A DNA stretch of 64,000 nt. Origin: Echinostoma caproni (lineage: Eukaryota > Platyhelminthes > Trematoda > Plagiorchiida > Echinostomatidae). Shown in pieces: positions 46,851-59,992 of this stretch. Location of the stretch: the NCBI GenBank assembly GCA_900618425.1, contig UZAN01039706.1, forward strand, positions 1-64,000, in the 5' to 3' direction. The position numbers were made by a program, and so were the translations under genes. Under the pieces are notes generated by a model that saw nothing but the letters and a program-made list of their open reading frames with translations, did not search any database and was not told the origin of the DNA. Every line of letters begins with the position of its first letter. The first letter of the stretch is position 1.

Positions 46851-48907
46851 AGTTCATAGGTAACCTTAGTCCATTTCAGTTTTCCATTTTCTCCTCAAGC
46901 CTACTTTCACGTTTCATGTCCTTCTGGGACTACTTCAGGCAAATAGGCAACGGAAAGACAGTAACCAAAACCGGTTGTGCAAATTGAAAAAATAAATTAC
47001 TGGTTATAACATTCTGGTGATTTTACACGCGCAAACATCGCCTTATGCCTCTGCGATGCTTACGCTTTAACCAACCTTGTTTTTTTCTCATGGCTTTATC
47101 AGAGATTAGCAAAAAAAGAGAGCAAAACTGATTTTTCTGGACAAACACTTAAAAGATGCGAACGTTAACCAGTTTACAGATACAATACCATTTTAGAAAA
47201 TAAATAATGTGTTATTTAACTGAGAAGCGGGATTCGTCCACTTTGGCGCTCTATGAGGTTCAGCTTATGACTTGGTCACTTATAGACGTTCACACACTGA
47301 CATTTACATTCACAATGTCAGATCTTATTGGAATTCTACAACAAATATCACATTCACAGTTTAAATGTATCGTTGGATAACCGTAACTGACAGCATAACG
47401 AAAGTAAAAATGCAACCATAAAGCAGGAAATAGTTTCATAAAGTTATGAGTAATACCAACTGAAGGAATCCAGACCAGTTTTGACAACAGCGGTCGTAGG
47501 TATTAACTGTCCCTTCTATTTTGAATAAAAACACAAAGTCACGTTGGGGTGCAGAAGGAAAGCAACTCAGACTGCTATCATCTTTTGTACTTATAATGCC
47601 GAGGCTGGGATGAAACAAGTCTGAAAACAAAACCGAAGAGCTGTTGCTCTTTTCATCGTCATATTTTTCTTCTCGATAGATGAGTTTTATCTTTCCTCAT
47701 TAAATAGAACTCAATTCACTGTGTGGAATTCTGTTCGTTTTTGTTTCTGGGAATGACAAAGTTCACGGTCTAGGAACAAAACCACTTTTGTTTGTTGAGT
47801 TTAATTCTTTTTGCACTGCCTCCGGTATTGAACTCGGAAAAGAGTGCATAAACGTATATTCCTAGTGCTTCACCGGTTCTGCACATGTCAAACGAAGTTG
47901 CCCACACCCAAACACAAATAAATGGAGATATAAACAAGTAAATTACATAGATAGTTAAACGTTCCAAGTGAAGGAAACGACAAAGCTTTAAGAGCGTCAT
48001 TTAGAGTTAATATAAGGTAATATAGACTAGGCAAATAAAGTTGCTGATAAAAAAGCGGGTGCTTTTTGGAACCTGAAATGTCGAAACACTGCATCGGTAT
48101 TAGATTTGAATTAATTGTTCTCTCTCCAGATCGCAATCCCTAAGGCTACCAAATGCAATCGAGTAGTTTTATAAATCTTCGATGATTGATTCAAAGAATA
48201 GCCATGCATTTAAGGTGGGGATTATTTTGAACTTAACTGTAATTCTGTTTTTGTCCTTCATTAGTTTCTCAGATTTTAAAGAATTTCCTGCAATCGAGTG
48301 GCCGGTTTTGAAGGAGAGATTTATTATCTCAGTTGTCATGTGGTTTCTGATTATTCATTCTCTACGAATACGTAAACATCTTTGAGCTCGAATCTTCACA
48401 TTTCTTTTTTCTGCCCTGAGAACTGGCTGCGTCTGTTAAAAATGTATCTAGTCCCGGAAAACAAATTTTCTCAAAAATATGGACATCTGCTATAATTTTC
48501 AATTGAGACACACTTCCAGCACTTGTTTCCATTGGATGGCTTATTGAGAGGTTATTAACTAGCTTTCGCAATATGAACTTTGTCAAGTCTACATCACATG
48601 GAAGAAACAGGATGGTAGCCCCAAGCGATATCATAATGCTACCTTCAATCTGGTGATTTTATTAGTATGCACGAACAACTGCGATCCCTCCATCTAATGA
48701 TCCGCCTAATGTCCAGGATTGAACGACTATGCGCAAACAGCAACCGGATTTTGTGAAAACAAAAGGTTTTCGGTAATTGGCAATTATTCACATGATGCAA
48801 TGCAGAGTCACATTGATTAATCGCTTGAGCCTGCCGATTGATCAAGATATACAAATGTTTTAGAAATCAGAAGTGACTGATCAATGGAGTGCTTTAAAGT
48901 ATTAGGA

Positions 48908-48966
48908 GAATGGGAGAGTCGAACGTTCTCGGCAGAGCTTGCAATCCTAACCACCGAGGCGTTACT
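48908..48966 (-). repeat. tRNA-like SINE head
   Basis: The minus strand shows TCGGTGGTTAGGATTGCAAG followed by ACGTTCGACTCTCCC, resembling A and B boxes of a tRNA gene. No cloverleaf can be closed. Confidence 0.45.
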
Positions 48967-50774
48967 CAAAACGCTTGAACAATGTCATCCACAATGACAG
49001 AAATGATCCAAAGATTTTTCTCATAATTCCTGGAAATGGTTAAAAATAAAGTACCTCAATTATATTGCACAATAAATAACTGCGGTTTTGTTCTGTTTTG
49101 CTTTTATAGTTTTATTCAAATGAAATACTGTAACTGCGGATTAGCTAATGTGGAAATCGCAATTGGTATTTCCACTAACGGGTTAGATTAAGTGAAGTGC
49201 ACAGTGCCTAAAAATGCGATCAATTGGAGAATTTTCACGCTTCAAACGATCATTAGGTTTAAAGAGATACACAAGTAATAATACCCTAAGTAATTCCAGG
49301 GGAGATACATCATGGAGACTGTAGATATATATTTTTGTAAGTTCAAACAAGGATCATCTCGAAAAGGTAATTCAATTGAAGCAGAAATTGTTTTGTGAGC
49401 TCAAACGATCTGTGATTCTAAAAACACTGGAAATATTCATCGAAACAGGTTTAAACAAACGGTATTCTTCTGTACTATTTAAGTTTCAGGTTGGGACAAA
49501 AGTATTATTCACGTGAAAAAGCTAGATTTACAGTCTACCTCATGCTTTGAAGCTCATTTAAAGAGGGTTTTTGTTATATTAGTGATCGTTCCATCTGAAC
49601 AGTACTTGGAGCAAAACAAATCGAAAGAATAATCTTATTCCTTGCTCATTCGATTTTGATATGTCACTGCTGTGAGTTACAGAAACTATAAATTAAAAAC
49701 TCTAGAAAGTGATAAAAAGTTCAGTGAAATTATCGTTTATATACGCAATCGTGTTCGGCATATATATTTGATAAAATGGGTCGCCAAGATAATAATAATA
49801 CAACATTTGTCGGTTCTAAATTATTTTATTTATACAAACATATCATTCTGCACGTAACCTAAAGCCTCAGGACAAGAAGCAGCAGTTAATCATGAACTCA
49901 GTGCTCCCAGTACGTTTATTCCGAGTGCTCTTCACAAACGCATGCATGCAAAACTAATTGATTACTTAGTAGCAAAAGGTACAATCTATCTGTCCAAACG
50001 AGTCACGCCCAAAAGATCATATTAATTTATCCATAGTAGAAGTGTATAAACCGGCCGGTAATGTCAACTGAATAGACACTTTCAGAGAGGTTCTATGTCA
50101 CGTGAAATCACGTGGAATGAATCCGACTATGATGATAATCTGATGTGCATAGGCAAGATACAAACTCCTTATAACTATCTGTACTCTTTCCTATTTGTGT
50201 TGAAGACCTGTTTCAGTAAAACTATTGCACAACTCCCCTCCGCCGATCGACAAATTATCATTGATCTAATAAGCACTTTTGCAGACATCATGAGAGTCTT
50301 TTGAAAAATATTCAATCACAAAAACGATAAAGCGTTTTCTGTCTGTTCCCAGGTGTGTAAGAACTGATGTGCTCAATAGAGCGATATCGGTGCGTGAACG
50401 TTTCTTGTGACAACAATGCGTTTATTTTAAAACACACTGGCAAGAAAGCCAGTTGCTTTCTAGTAATACTCGTTTTGTTTTCGTTANTTTTCGTTAATAT
50501 TCTGTCACAGTAAATGTGGACACTGAAGATCATGTGTACAATACTTAATCAGAATAAGATTGCATCGTCTGAGAAATATATTGAACAGCTTGCTTCTAGG
50601 ATAACAAAAGGTTTATTTATAAGGTATAAGGTTCATGTAAGTTATTGGACTGTGGGTATTCGCTGATTATACCTTGGCTTAAGAAAGTGTATATTTGTCT
50701 GTTTTAACCTAGGCTTGTTTGTGAACATGACCTACGAAAGAATCCTTAGATATGGCAATTTTTCGATAACTTAC

Positions 50775-50921
50775 CAGGTGATTTACAGCAGCAATTAACT
50801 GTGCAAAGATGATTTTCGACTCGTGCTCCGTAAATTTCCCATGGCTATTGATTCTTTTGTTCAAATCACCTCCGGCAACAAATTCCATGACCAAATGCAA
50901 CCTTGTTAGTGTTTCCATGAC
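50775..50921 (-). CDS. NIM1K: NIM1-like kinase, hinge and N-terminal part of C-lobe exon
   Basis: This 49-codon exon is in phase 0 at both ends. It is bounded on the minus strand by a TTGTTCCAG acceptor and a GTAAGT donor. It reads VMETLTRLHLVMEFVAGGDL, then NKRINSHGKFTEHESKII and FAQLIAAVNHL. This aligns residue for residue with human NIM1 (VVETLSKLHLVMEYAGGGEL, GKLSEPESKLIFSQIVSAVKHM). It covers kinase subdomains IV to VIa, including the hinge and the start of the alpha-E helix. Joined to the preceding exon it gives LYE-VMETL without a gap. The intron to the next exon is 4.6 kb and contains a short RTE 3' fragment on the opposite strand. Confidence 0.92.
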
Positions 50922-53900
50922 CTGGAACAAAGTGACGAGAAATTGGAAAACGCAGATTTAAAAAAAATAGGACTTCGATCGAAAACGTGTTGTATTCCAA
51001 AACCGGCAGCTTATTACCAATAATAGTATCTGTTTGTCAAATATCGAATGCTGATATTGATTAAATTGACTACTTTCACCGAATGTTGTCTGACCGGGGC
51101 AAGGTGAAATGAGAACAGAAATAATGCATAGTTAGTTCAAGTGAAAAATACATTTTATAGTTGCATAAATGTTAAGTTTCTGTTTGTACTGAAATATCTA
51201 CAACGAACAATACCAAGGTATGCTCGTACTATCCCGCAGAAAAAAGTTAATAGCCAACGTCATTCAACCTTAATTAGAAACAAGTTTTTCCAAAGCGTTT
51301 TCATGCAAACATTAGTAGCTAAGAGACCCATCTATGTCTGATTTCCGTATTCAAGGTAACAGATCTGAAGACCTTTCCTCCACTGACAGAAGATTTGCAA
51401 ATGACTTTAGGAAAAAACAGGCGACAAGTGATTTTTCTCGTTTTCCACTTTAAAGAAGCCGATTCAAGACGTCTTGTTTCACTTAAATTATATTAGACAT
51501 GCTTTCCTACAGGAAGAAGGAGTTTCTCTTCGTTGATGCGTCTATTCCATTGTTTCTATCAATCAAACTTTAGCTCTATGTTCATGCAAGGAACATAGCG
51601 CGCACGAGACAACTAACGGAATAGTAAACATGGGGTAGGACATGCTATCACGGGAGTGAGTGAAAACGGGCCGCTGAACGAACCATTTCATGTGACGCCC
51701 CTTAGTTGAGTGACAAGTGAACCTCGTGCTACGTTCGTTGATCAAGGATATTTATACGGAAAAGTCAGGCAGCTTTTGCATGCTAGCATCAAAGCTCGAA
51801 AAACGAAATAATTCGAGTATTTTTCATATAAAGCATTAACTCACTATGTTGCTAAAGAATGTACATTTTGTATTTTAATTACGAGTAGAAAGAGTTGTTG
51901 TTTTGCATCTAACTAAAAATGGGTTGAATGCTTCAGTGATTTCGTTACAACTGAGCATTGACTTCGGCTGCTTCTCGAAAGCAGTTACTGCTAATAGAAC
52001 CTGCATTTCTCTAATATGGTACATCTTGAAGCTCTAAAGAAGCACCTTGGAAGCTCCACATCAGTCGTGTAGCGTATAACAGTTGGAATCCCATTTAAAA
52101 ATCAAACGAGTTATTACTAAAAGGAGCAACTCATGTTTAATCCAGAGACAAGTGTTTATTATTTTAGTGAAAAATGTGCTTTCAAAATTTCATCCTTTGA
52201 CAGAAATTAACGATAAAAGTTACCTATGCGTGCTTTTAAACGGTCTTTACTTTGCACAGGAACACCACTTTTTATGTTTAACCCCAATGAAATGAATGAA
52301 TGGGAAAAATAAGTAAAACATCTAAAATGTTGTTATACATTATACCATATCTTTTCACGATCTGACCGCACATCTTCAAACTGTGTCCAGGAGCACTTGT
52401 GATTTTATGCAACAGTGTGGTTATAAAACCGGGAAGGTATATTGATTTCCCGAGGATACAGTATCGTTCACTCGCTATTATTCTCAGAAGAAAGAACTGT
52501 GAAAATCTCGGACCAACCGTGGTGTTAGGTTACTCCGTTCAACAGATTGCAAGTCACTTATCAAACAAGCACTTTGTTCATTGAATATGAGTCAATTTAC
52601 CGATCACACGAGCAGATATCTGATACATAGGGAACTGTTTGAAGATGCAATATTCAGTAATTATCGCTTTCATCAAATAGCCATTTCTGAGGATGATATT
52701 AGGAAAATCACAATCCGATCGTTATGTGAGTCAAACCTTGCAACGTGGAGCCGCTCAAACCATTTCGCCTGATTTCTTTACGTATTGACAGTAAAAATAT
52801 TAGTTTGCTAACAGAATGAATATGTTACACCAAATTGTAATCATAATCGAACAGCAAAATATTATAACCGTTACTTTTGGACTCGGTAAAACGCTATAGA
52901 ATATCAAAAGGATATAAATCAACCGATTCAGGTCGGTTATTTATTTAGGTTCATCATTTACCTGATCAATTCCCAAAACCTATTAGTTCATCACAAAAGT
53001 GCAGTTTTTATGTCAACCTGAGAACCCTTATGTTTATGGTAGAACAGACGTAACCATCAGACGGCGAAGAGGTGGACTGCACCATATGTAATAAAAAGTG
53101 GTAATGAAATGACTTGATGCAAATATTATATGGGGCTTGATCGGGAAATTTCCCTATAGTTAGGAAATACTGCGAATTTACGCGAAAGGAAGTGCAGATA
53201 AAAAGTCTGAAAAAGTGAAAAGGAATCGCCAACAATCAAGATTATGATACATAAACATCCCAAATGTGTGTTTGTGTGTGTGTGTTTATATGTGCAAACC
53301 GATTGGTTGATCTGACGTAATCGGGATCTGTAAGGTGCATAATTTGAATCCTTATAGATTATTTTTTGACCCTTATTCACACGAAAATACGGTTGAGTAC
53401 ACTTTGACATTTCTCGAAAACACAATATAGGGTTACTGATTTGTTTCTGTTTCACCTGAAGTATTTCTTAATGGTAATTTGTATGCAATATTCTTCGCCC
53501 TTTGTTCCGTAAAGGTTTAAATAGCACAGAAGACAGTAATCCATCAACATTTAAATGGAATATTTGCGTAGTCGCCAAATAATGTGGCTTTGATGTTTAA
53601 TTCAAGCATTATAACCATGTCCTTTGCGCGTGTAATTTTACTAGGCTCCACAGTGTTACCAGTGTTAATACACATCATTTTGATTAAAGTTCGTTACACT
53701 TCATAATATATTTGTTTCCATTCATTAATGGCTCATCCAAAAGGTAAGCTAGGTATTTGCAGAAACTGTCTGCAGTTATTTTCAAAGGCTACTAAAAAAA
53801 TATCGATAATAAAATTGCATAAATGCGATGATGTGTATGAGCAAACGGCCCACCTATGGCAGTTGTTCAGCTTAACATAATTAATTTATGATTTATAGAG

Positions 53901-55660
53901 ACGCTGTAGCGATCTAAGATTTATCAATCTGAAATGATTGTATTCTTGTCGGATTGGAGATTGTGTGATATGCTCAGCAAATCGCAATGTCACACGCTGT
54001 ACTAAAATTGCATTGCATTTTATAAATCACAAACAACTCATATGAGCGGTTGAGAACAGATAATTGGTAAACTTAATTTTTTCCCTATGCTGATAACTAA
54101 TGTTTTACTATGTTAAAAGACAAAGGCTAATCAGGATTATTTATGAAGCATCATAGCATTGCAATGCAAAATCGCACATAAAACTGAAGTGAGTGCCTCA
54201 AGAAATACTCATTTCAAAAGTTGGTCAATGTGTCTGTGAAATCGGCTTACAGAAATGACTGTTGAATTATGCTTATAACAATTTATTTACATTTATCTTC
54301 CTTCGACAAATCTGGCTCATGCTTTGTAGATCTTTGCCACTATTTCTTCCATTCAGACAAACAGAAGAACTCAAAACATCTCTTTTGATGATTTTAGTTG
54401 TTCACAGCAGACGATGATCTGAAAAAGTTTGCTAAACGATTCAATTATTTCCTGAAAATAGAGGAGGAACATTCAGAAGCGATATTAACCTCCCATCTAA
54501 TAGCGGTGTGAAGAATAAAACTGAAGGATAAATAATGTTTAAATAGCCAATAATTATTATTCATTCCTTACCATTCTCTTTGCACGATAAATGATGGACT
54601 ATTGTTTTTGCATATGACACACGGGATCTTGGAAAATTTGAACAGTTTGGTGTTGAACCACCCTTAGGCACGAGGCGACTGGCATCGTTATCCCACAAAC
54701 TATGCGGTAGGTGACATTTAATACACTGATCATTTTTTCGTGAATCAACGGATACAGGAGTTATTGATTTCTGTGTCACTTTGCTGATAAATTATTCAGG
54801 ATAACTATTTGGTGTTCACGCACAAACGTAGCAAATGAAGGCCAGAAAATGTGGCAAGCGTAAATTCCCTAGGTTAGCGTAAATAGTTTTACATTTTGCT
54901 TGGCAAAAAAATACTATTTTTTGGTTGATTTTGTCAGGTTGAGGAACCTTTGACTGACAGATAGAATACAAATTATAAACCGCGGTCTCCTTTTAGTTTG
55001 TTAATCACTGATATTTGTGTGCAATGAGGGAAATCCTGAAACAGAACTGAAGTAATTATCGCAAAAATGGGATACAAGTAATTTTCCAAGATGAAACGAG
55101 CGATACAGCACAAGTTTATCAAAATATATGCTGTAATTGAACAAGTTGAACACCAATAATTATCACAATTGTTTAAACAACCTGAATCTCTACCAAAACG
55201 TATAGTTATTCATTAGACTGTAGGCTATAAAAAAATCCTATAGTAGAATAAAATGGAGAATAGCTCTTCATTTGAAATCAACACCTATAACTATCATTTT
55301 AAGTTGCGAGGAATATAAGGTCAGAATTTCAATATACATTTAAAACCAGGATTTTATGTCGATGCATCTGTAAAACGCCATTTAATGAGAGCAATGGAGT
55401 TCACCGATCAGTTATTATTTGCTTCTTGATATTCCATGTTCTGCAATGCATGACGAATGTGCAATTTTTATCAACTCACTTGATATTATGTTATGATGTT
55501 CCGATGTCCTCATATTTGCAAATTGAAACTATTCTTAATCAATAATCTTTGGTCTTTCGTACCAAGTTGTAGCATCTAACCTTGGCAACAAATAAGATAG
55601 AATAATTTCATGTTTACTACGGCAATCAGTGAATGGTGATGGTCATCCGCTCGATTGAGC

Positions 55661-56090
55661 NNNNNNNNNNNNNNNNNNNNNNNNNNNNNNNNNNNNNNNN
55701 NNNNNNNNNNNNNNNNNNNNNNNNNNNNNNNNNNNNNNNNNNNNNNNNNNNNNNNNNNNNNNNNNNNNNNNNNNNNNNNNNNNNNNNNNNNNNNNNNNNN
55801 NNNNNNNNNNNNNNNNNNNNNNNNNNNNNNNNNNNNNNNNNNNNNNNNNNNNNNNNNNNNNNNNNNNNNNNNNNNNNNNNNNNNNNNNNNNNNNNNNNNN
55901 NNNNNNNNNNNNNNNNNNNNNNNNNNNNNNNNNNNNNNNNNNNNNNNNNNNNNNNNNNNNNNNNNNNNNNNNNNNNNNNNNNNNNNNNNNNNNNNNNNNN
56001 NNNNNNNNNNNNNNNNNNNNNNNNNNNNNNNNNNNNNNNNNNNNNNNNNNNNNNNNNNNNNNNNNNNNNNNNNNNNNNNNNNNNNNNNNN
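55661..56090. other. assembly gap
   Basis: Run of 430 N; open frames across it are artefacts. Confidence 0.99.
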
Positions 56091-56179
56091 GCTTTAGTTT
56101 TACATTTCACCGGGAATTTAACCTGCTTTAACCTGGGTAATCTATAAGTCTCGCATCCTGTAGCATATCATGCAGCTTG

Positions 56180-56182
<3 letters not shown>

Positions 56183-56212
<30 letters not shown>
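56183..56212. repeat. (AT)n microsatellite
   Basis: Thirty bases of alternating AT about 90 bases after the gap. Confidence 0.97.
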
Positions 56213-56216
<4 letters not shown>

Positions 56217-57107
56217 ACATATATTTACACGCAACCCTCAAATACGCGACAGAATTATTCTGGCTGGCTAACAAAAATGAGATGTTAAATGCTAACAAAG
56301 GAGGAAACAGGTAATGCTTCTAATGCTTCTAATTCTTTTTTGCCCAAAAGGACACGCTGGATATACGTGCTGTATATACGTACATTGAAGATCCTTATCT
56401 ACACAACCTATTTACACGGGGCATATTTCACTTTCCAAGCAAATACATATATAGNTTAGGAATTGTGGCTGGACAATGTTCTAATCACCGATGGTCCAAT
56501 ATTGGTCGCCAAACAATAACCTGTACAGAACGGTCATTCATCGGGGGAAAAGACGCTGATTAGAAAAAGCAATTCTTCTCCCAAAGAAAATACATCATAC
56601 TGATTTTCGTTGACTAAAATTTAATGATTCTTCAACAGTAACCATAAGGTCCAACGAAACTGGTACTTGAATTACCACGGCAATTAGAAACCCTAACTGC
56701 AAAAGCAGAAATCAATAACGCTCTTTGGTTGTTGCTTCACTTCTGTTGCGCAGTCCGCAGAAGTGATCAGTCTTTTGTGGCAAAATCTGTGGAAATTCGT
56801 CTCTGATTGTATTGTGCGAAAATCAGTGTGGCTGTGAATGCAAAGCAGTGCATGCAGTTGAGAATAAATCAAGTTTCACTGTGGTCTCATTAGAAAAAAT
56901 TTATGAACATATCAATTTTAGTTATTTAAACACTACAAAACATTGCAGTACATAAAAAGTCAGCGCAAAAGCTCGAAATTTACTAAAACCAGTGGTTCCA
57001 TTTTACTATACACATATTTCTGTTTCTATGTGTTTGCCACGCAAAATAAATCCAGACCCAAAAGAAATGGTTGTAAACAAATCACCTTTAGTTTACCCTA
57101 AAAAATT

Positions 57108-57330
57108 CTTTTATCGATCGTGGGCGTCCCAGCTGCATCGGAAATAATCCAAACCGCAGCATCCATGGCAACGACTTCCGGTTCACTCGAGTCCAAAACC
57201 ACATTGAGGTTTATCATTTCGTCAATAGGTTACACAGTTGCTTGCTTTGCGAAGTACGGAGCCATTTTGGATGATTGCGAAAATGAAGGAGCATCGGGAA
57301 CCAGTCCGTCAGGGACACTCTCCAAGCACA
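57108..57330. other. coding-like patch, open on both strands
   Basis: The minus strand gives MINLNVVLDSSEPEVVAMDA followed by AVWIISDAAGTPTIDKRIF and a stop. The plus strand is open for over 130 codons in another frame with an Ala/Thr/Ser-rich product (PAASEIIQTAASMATTS). Composition is more GC-rich than its surroundings. Neither product is recognised; it may be a fragment of a retroelement or of an old pseudogene. Confidence 0.3.
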
Positions 57331-58996
57331 CACGTACACACACACTACGTCCCGCCAACAAAAAATATTACTTTTTCAATCTCAAAAGAATTTGTTGGTA
57401 CAGAAAAATGCTTTTTTATTTTACTCTATATGCACAAGTAGAAAAGCTGCGGGCATCTAACAAAATGACATCATGTCAACGTTTTCCACAGACCAAGTGT
57501 GTCTTTATGATTTTTACAGAACCCTTGCAATAAAGCCGATAGATCGATAGTATTTTTTATCAATATGCTGTTTCTCTTCGAAACGTACTAGGACTTAGGA
57601 GACACCTCTTGCAATGTTTGCAAACACCCGTTTGGCAACCGTCACTCGAAAATTTAAAAAAATGAATAACATTCGCATTATACATCATTAAAGAAGATGA
57701 GTATTATACAAGGGGATAAGCGTAATTCATTTCAGAGAGTGCTGATGCAGAAAAGTTTCAAATTGTTCCACAAATACAAATGTTAATTTAAACTAAGAAA
57801 TATTGATTCTTTGCAATACAGCTTTCTCTTTTACGTGCCTAAATCACGGGACCCAAATTTGTGAGAGATCTTGACATTCATGGCAATGGTCCGGAAACTT
57901 AAATGAATTGTTTTCATATACCGGAGTAAGTTGCAGGACTCCAAACAAAAGTTTTATACATCAAATATTTGGTGAGTAAATTAAACAACCATACCGTAGA
58001 AGAAGTCGTCGTCGTTTTTCTGGCCCTGTATTTGAAGAATTCTATTATGCATTTATGGCTTTCATAATGTGTTTTTATTCACTGTTCATTGATGCAGAGG
58101 TAAACAGTTACAATACAGACGTTTACCTTACCAAATCCGTACGTCTTCATTTTACTCATAGAAGAACTTAAACCACTCAGCGTTACACCAACTAAGTGTA
58201 CTGTGACTGGTTAGGCGCAACAAAAGCTAATCGCATTAATGGAACTTAAGTATGTAGCAAAACTTGTGGCGGACGGCACTACGTTCCGTGGACAACCACA
58301 AGTTCAGAAAAACCTGTCTACCTAGAGTATCTGTGATCTTTCCCCGCGTCCAAAATGGGGCCACATTATAAAGAATCACACCCTCGTGCATTTAATCTGC
58401 TATGCTATTTACACAACAAACATTCCGCTAATCATTCTGGATAATAATTTGGACAGATTTTATTGGTACATATTTAATACACGACGAATAACGCAATTCT
58501 GTTTGTATCACAATTTTAGATTTGATATTGCGAGGATGCAAACGGTCTACTAAAGCAAGTCCGTTTGGGAACGGTAGTTAATCACGAAGGACGCGATGGC
58601 GAAATGTCCCCATCAAGCAATTCTGTTAGTTTTCCAAACATCAGCGGATTCGGTTATCTTATATTCATACATTTCGCCAAGTGAAAAACATTCAGACTTG
58701 GAACATTTTCTTCAGCGTTATCATAAGCCTGCAGACCAGTGTTAAGATGCTCACAATATGATTACCGCAACAGGATAGGTATCGACAAGAAAAAAACAGC
58801 GGTCTACCTAGTTGTCTGGTGGTTAGTATGATTTTGTTCTACCAGCAATATACCGAGTTCCATCCGAAGTTCGGTCAATGGATTCACATTGTTGGGATAA
58901 AATCCGGCGGCGTCAAAAATAGTGGAACAATTCTTGGTAAAATGTTGGTTCTTTTTCTCATTAGTTCCCCACAAAGAAAAACTCAAATTAATTTTA

Positions 58997-59392
58997 TTAG
59001 ATACCATAGAACGAAAATATAACGTTTGACGTGTATAAAAGTAGCAGTCGTGATGATTCACTGATGGGTAACCTGACCTGCAATTTATTTTCCTCAATTG
59101 TCCTACAAATAATCCCGATGATCTCATGCAGCGGAAAGTTTGCGAATAGAGATTTGAAATCCATTGTAAACATCTGTATTTGTTGGATATTTCTATGGGT
59201 CAGACGTTTACCCACCTCAAAGCTGTCTTTGACACTACGTCGAGCAATGGAATCTCTCATTGATACCAGAACTTTAGCTAACCACTTTATTAATGCATGT
59301 TGGGGTGAACTGATCATGCTCAGAAAGTGTTGTAATGGAATGGTCTCTTTATGCAGCTTCGGTAAACGGTACATCTGTGGTATTTGTGATCC
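58997..59392 (-). pseudogene. Penelope-like reverse transcriptase fragment (inverted half)
   Basis: The minus strand reads SQIPQMYRLPKLHKETIPL, SSPQHALIKWLAKVLVSM, NIQQIQMFTMDFKSLFANFP and LHEIIGIICRTIEENKL, ending at a stop. These are the fingers and first palm motif of Penelope-like reverse transcriptases (LPKLHK, DFKSLFAN with the catalytic Asp). The YxDD half is missing. Confidence 0.82.
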
Positions 59393-59411
59393 CCTCCTAA
59401 AAGAAGTTCTG

Positions 59412-59992
59412 TCCGCAAACGGATATCCATTTGCAATCATCACCAAACATTGTGAAGCGGCACAAAAAGTAGAAAAACCAATAACTGCTCCCAAAATGAA
59501 AGCTTTTCTGAATTCATCAAACAAAGGGGATGACATAATTGAATTAGTCAGCCAGCGGTTGTACTCTGCCGTCAAGCGTGTCCACTACGCAGCTGACCCG
59601 GTCATTGTCTTCACTACCACTCGGATACCATCAACATTGGTGAAAGAGCCATTGCCCCCCTCCGCCGAATCAAACGGCATTTACCAATTTAAGTATGGAC
59701 GCTCAGCCATCTTCACAGGCAGGACAGGGAGGCAGTTATTTCACCGCATAGCCGAACACATCCCGGTGTGGCATAAGATAGCGACAGACGACAAGTTCAA
59801 AACTGTTACATCATCGAAGGAGCAGAAGAGACTAAGATCTTCGATAACACAACACGCATTCGACTAAATCATTTTGTCACTCCAACTCACGCATTTCAGG
59901 TCATTTGCAACACAACAAACACAAAGTCACTGAAATTTGCCGAGGCTCTAGCCATTCATACCCTCAAACCCAATCTATTGCAAACAACGTGA
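59412..59992 (+). pseudogene. Penelope-like connector and GIY-YIG fragment (direct half)
   Basis: The plus strand reads SANGYPFAIITKHCEAAQKV, APKMKAFLNSSNKGDDIIEL, VSQRLYSAVKRVHYAADPVI, then the nuclease GIYQFKYGRSAIFTGRTGRQ and LFHRIAEHIPVWH. After a one-base frameshift near 59866 it ends KFAEALAIHTLKPNL. The YIG motif reads FTGRT, so the nuclease is also altered. It abuts the inverted reverse transcriptase half within about 20 bases. Confidence 0.85.

Larger units (their letters stand above)
46140..50774 (-). other. kinase intron, 4.6 kb
   Basis: Apart from the RTE 3' fragment, the tRNA-like head at 48.9 kb and an N at 50487 flanked by the 9-bp repeat TTTTCGTTA, nothing was recognised. Confidence 0.7.

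Noticed and set aside
59031..59411. First part of the 278-codon plus-strand frame
   Set aside because: It is antisense to the inverted reverse transcriptase fragment; only the part from about 59412 matches Penelope-like proteins.
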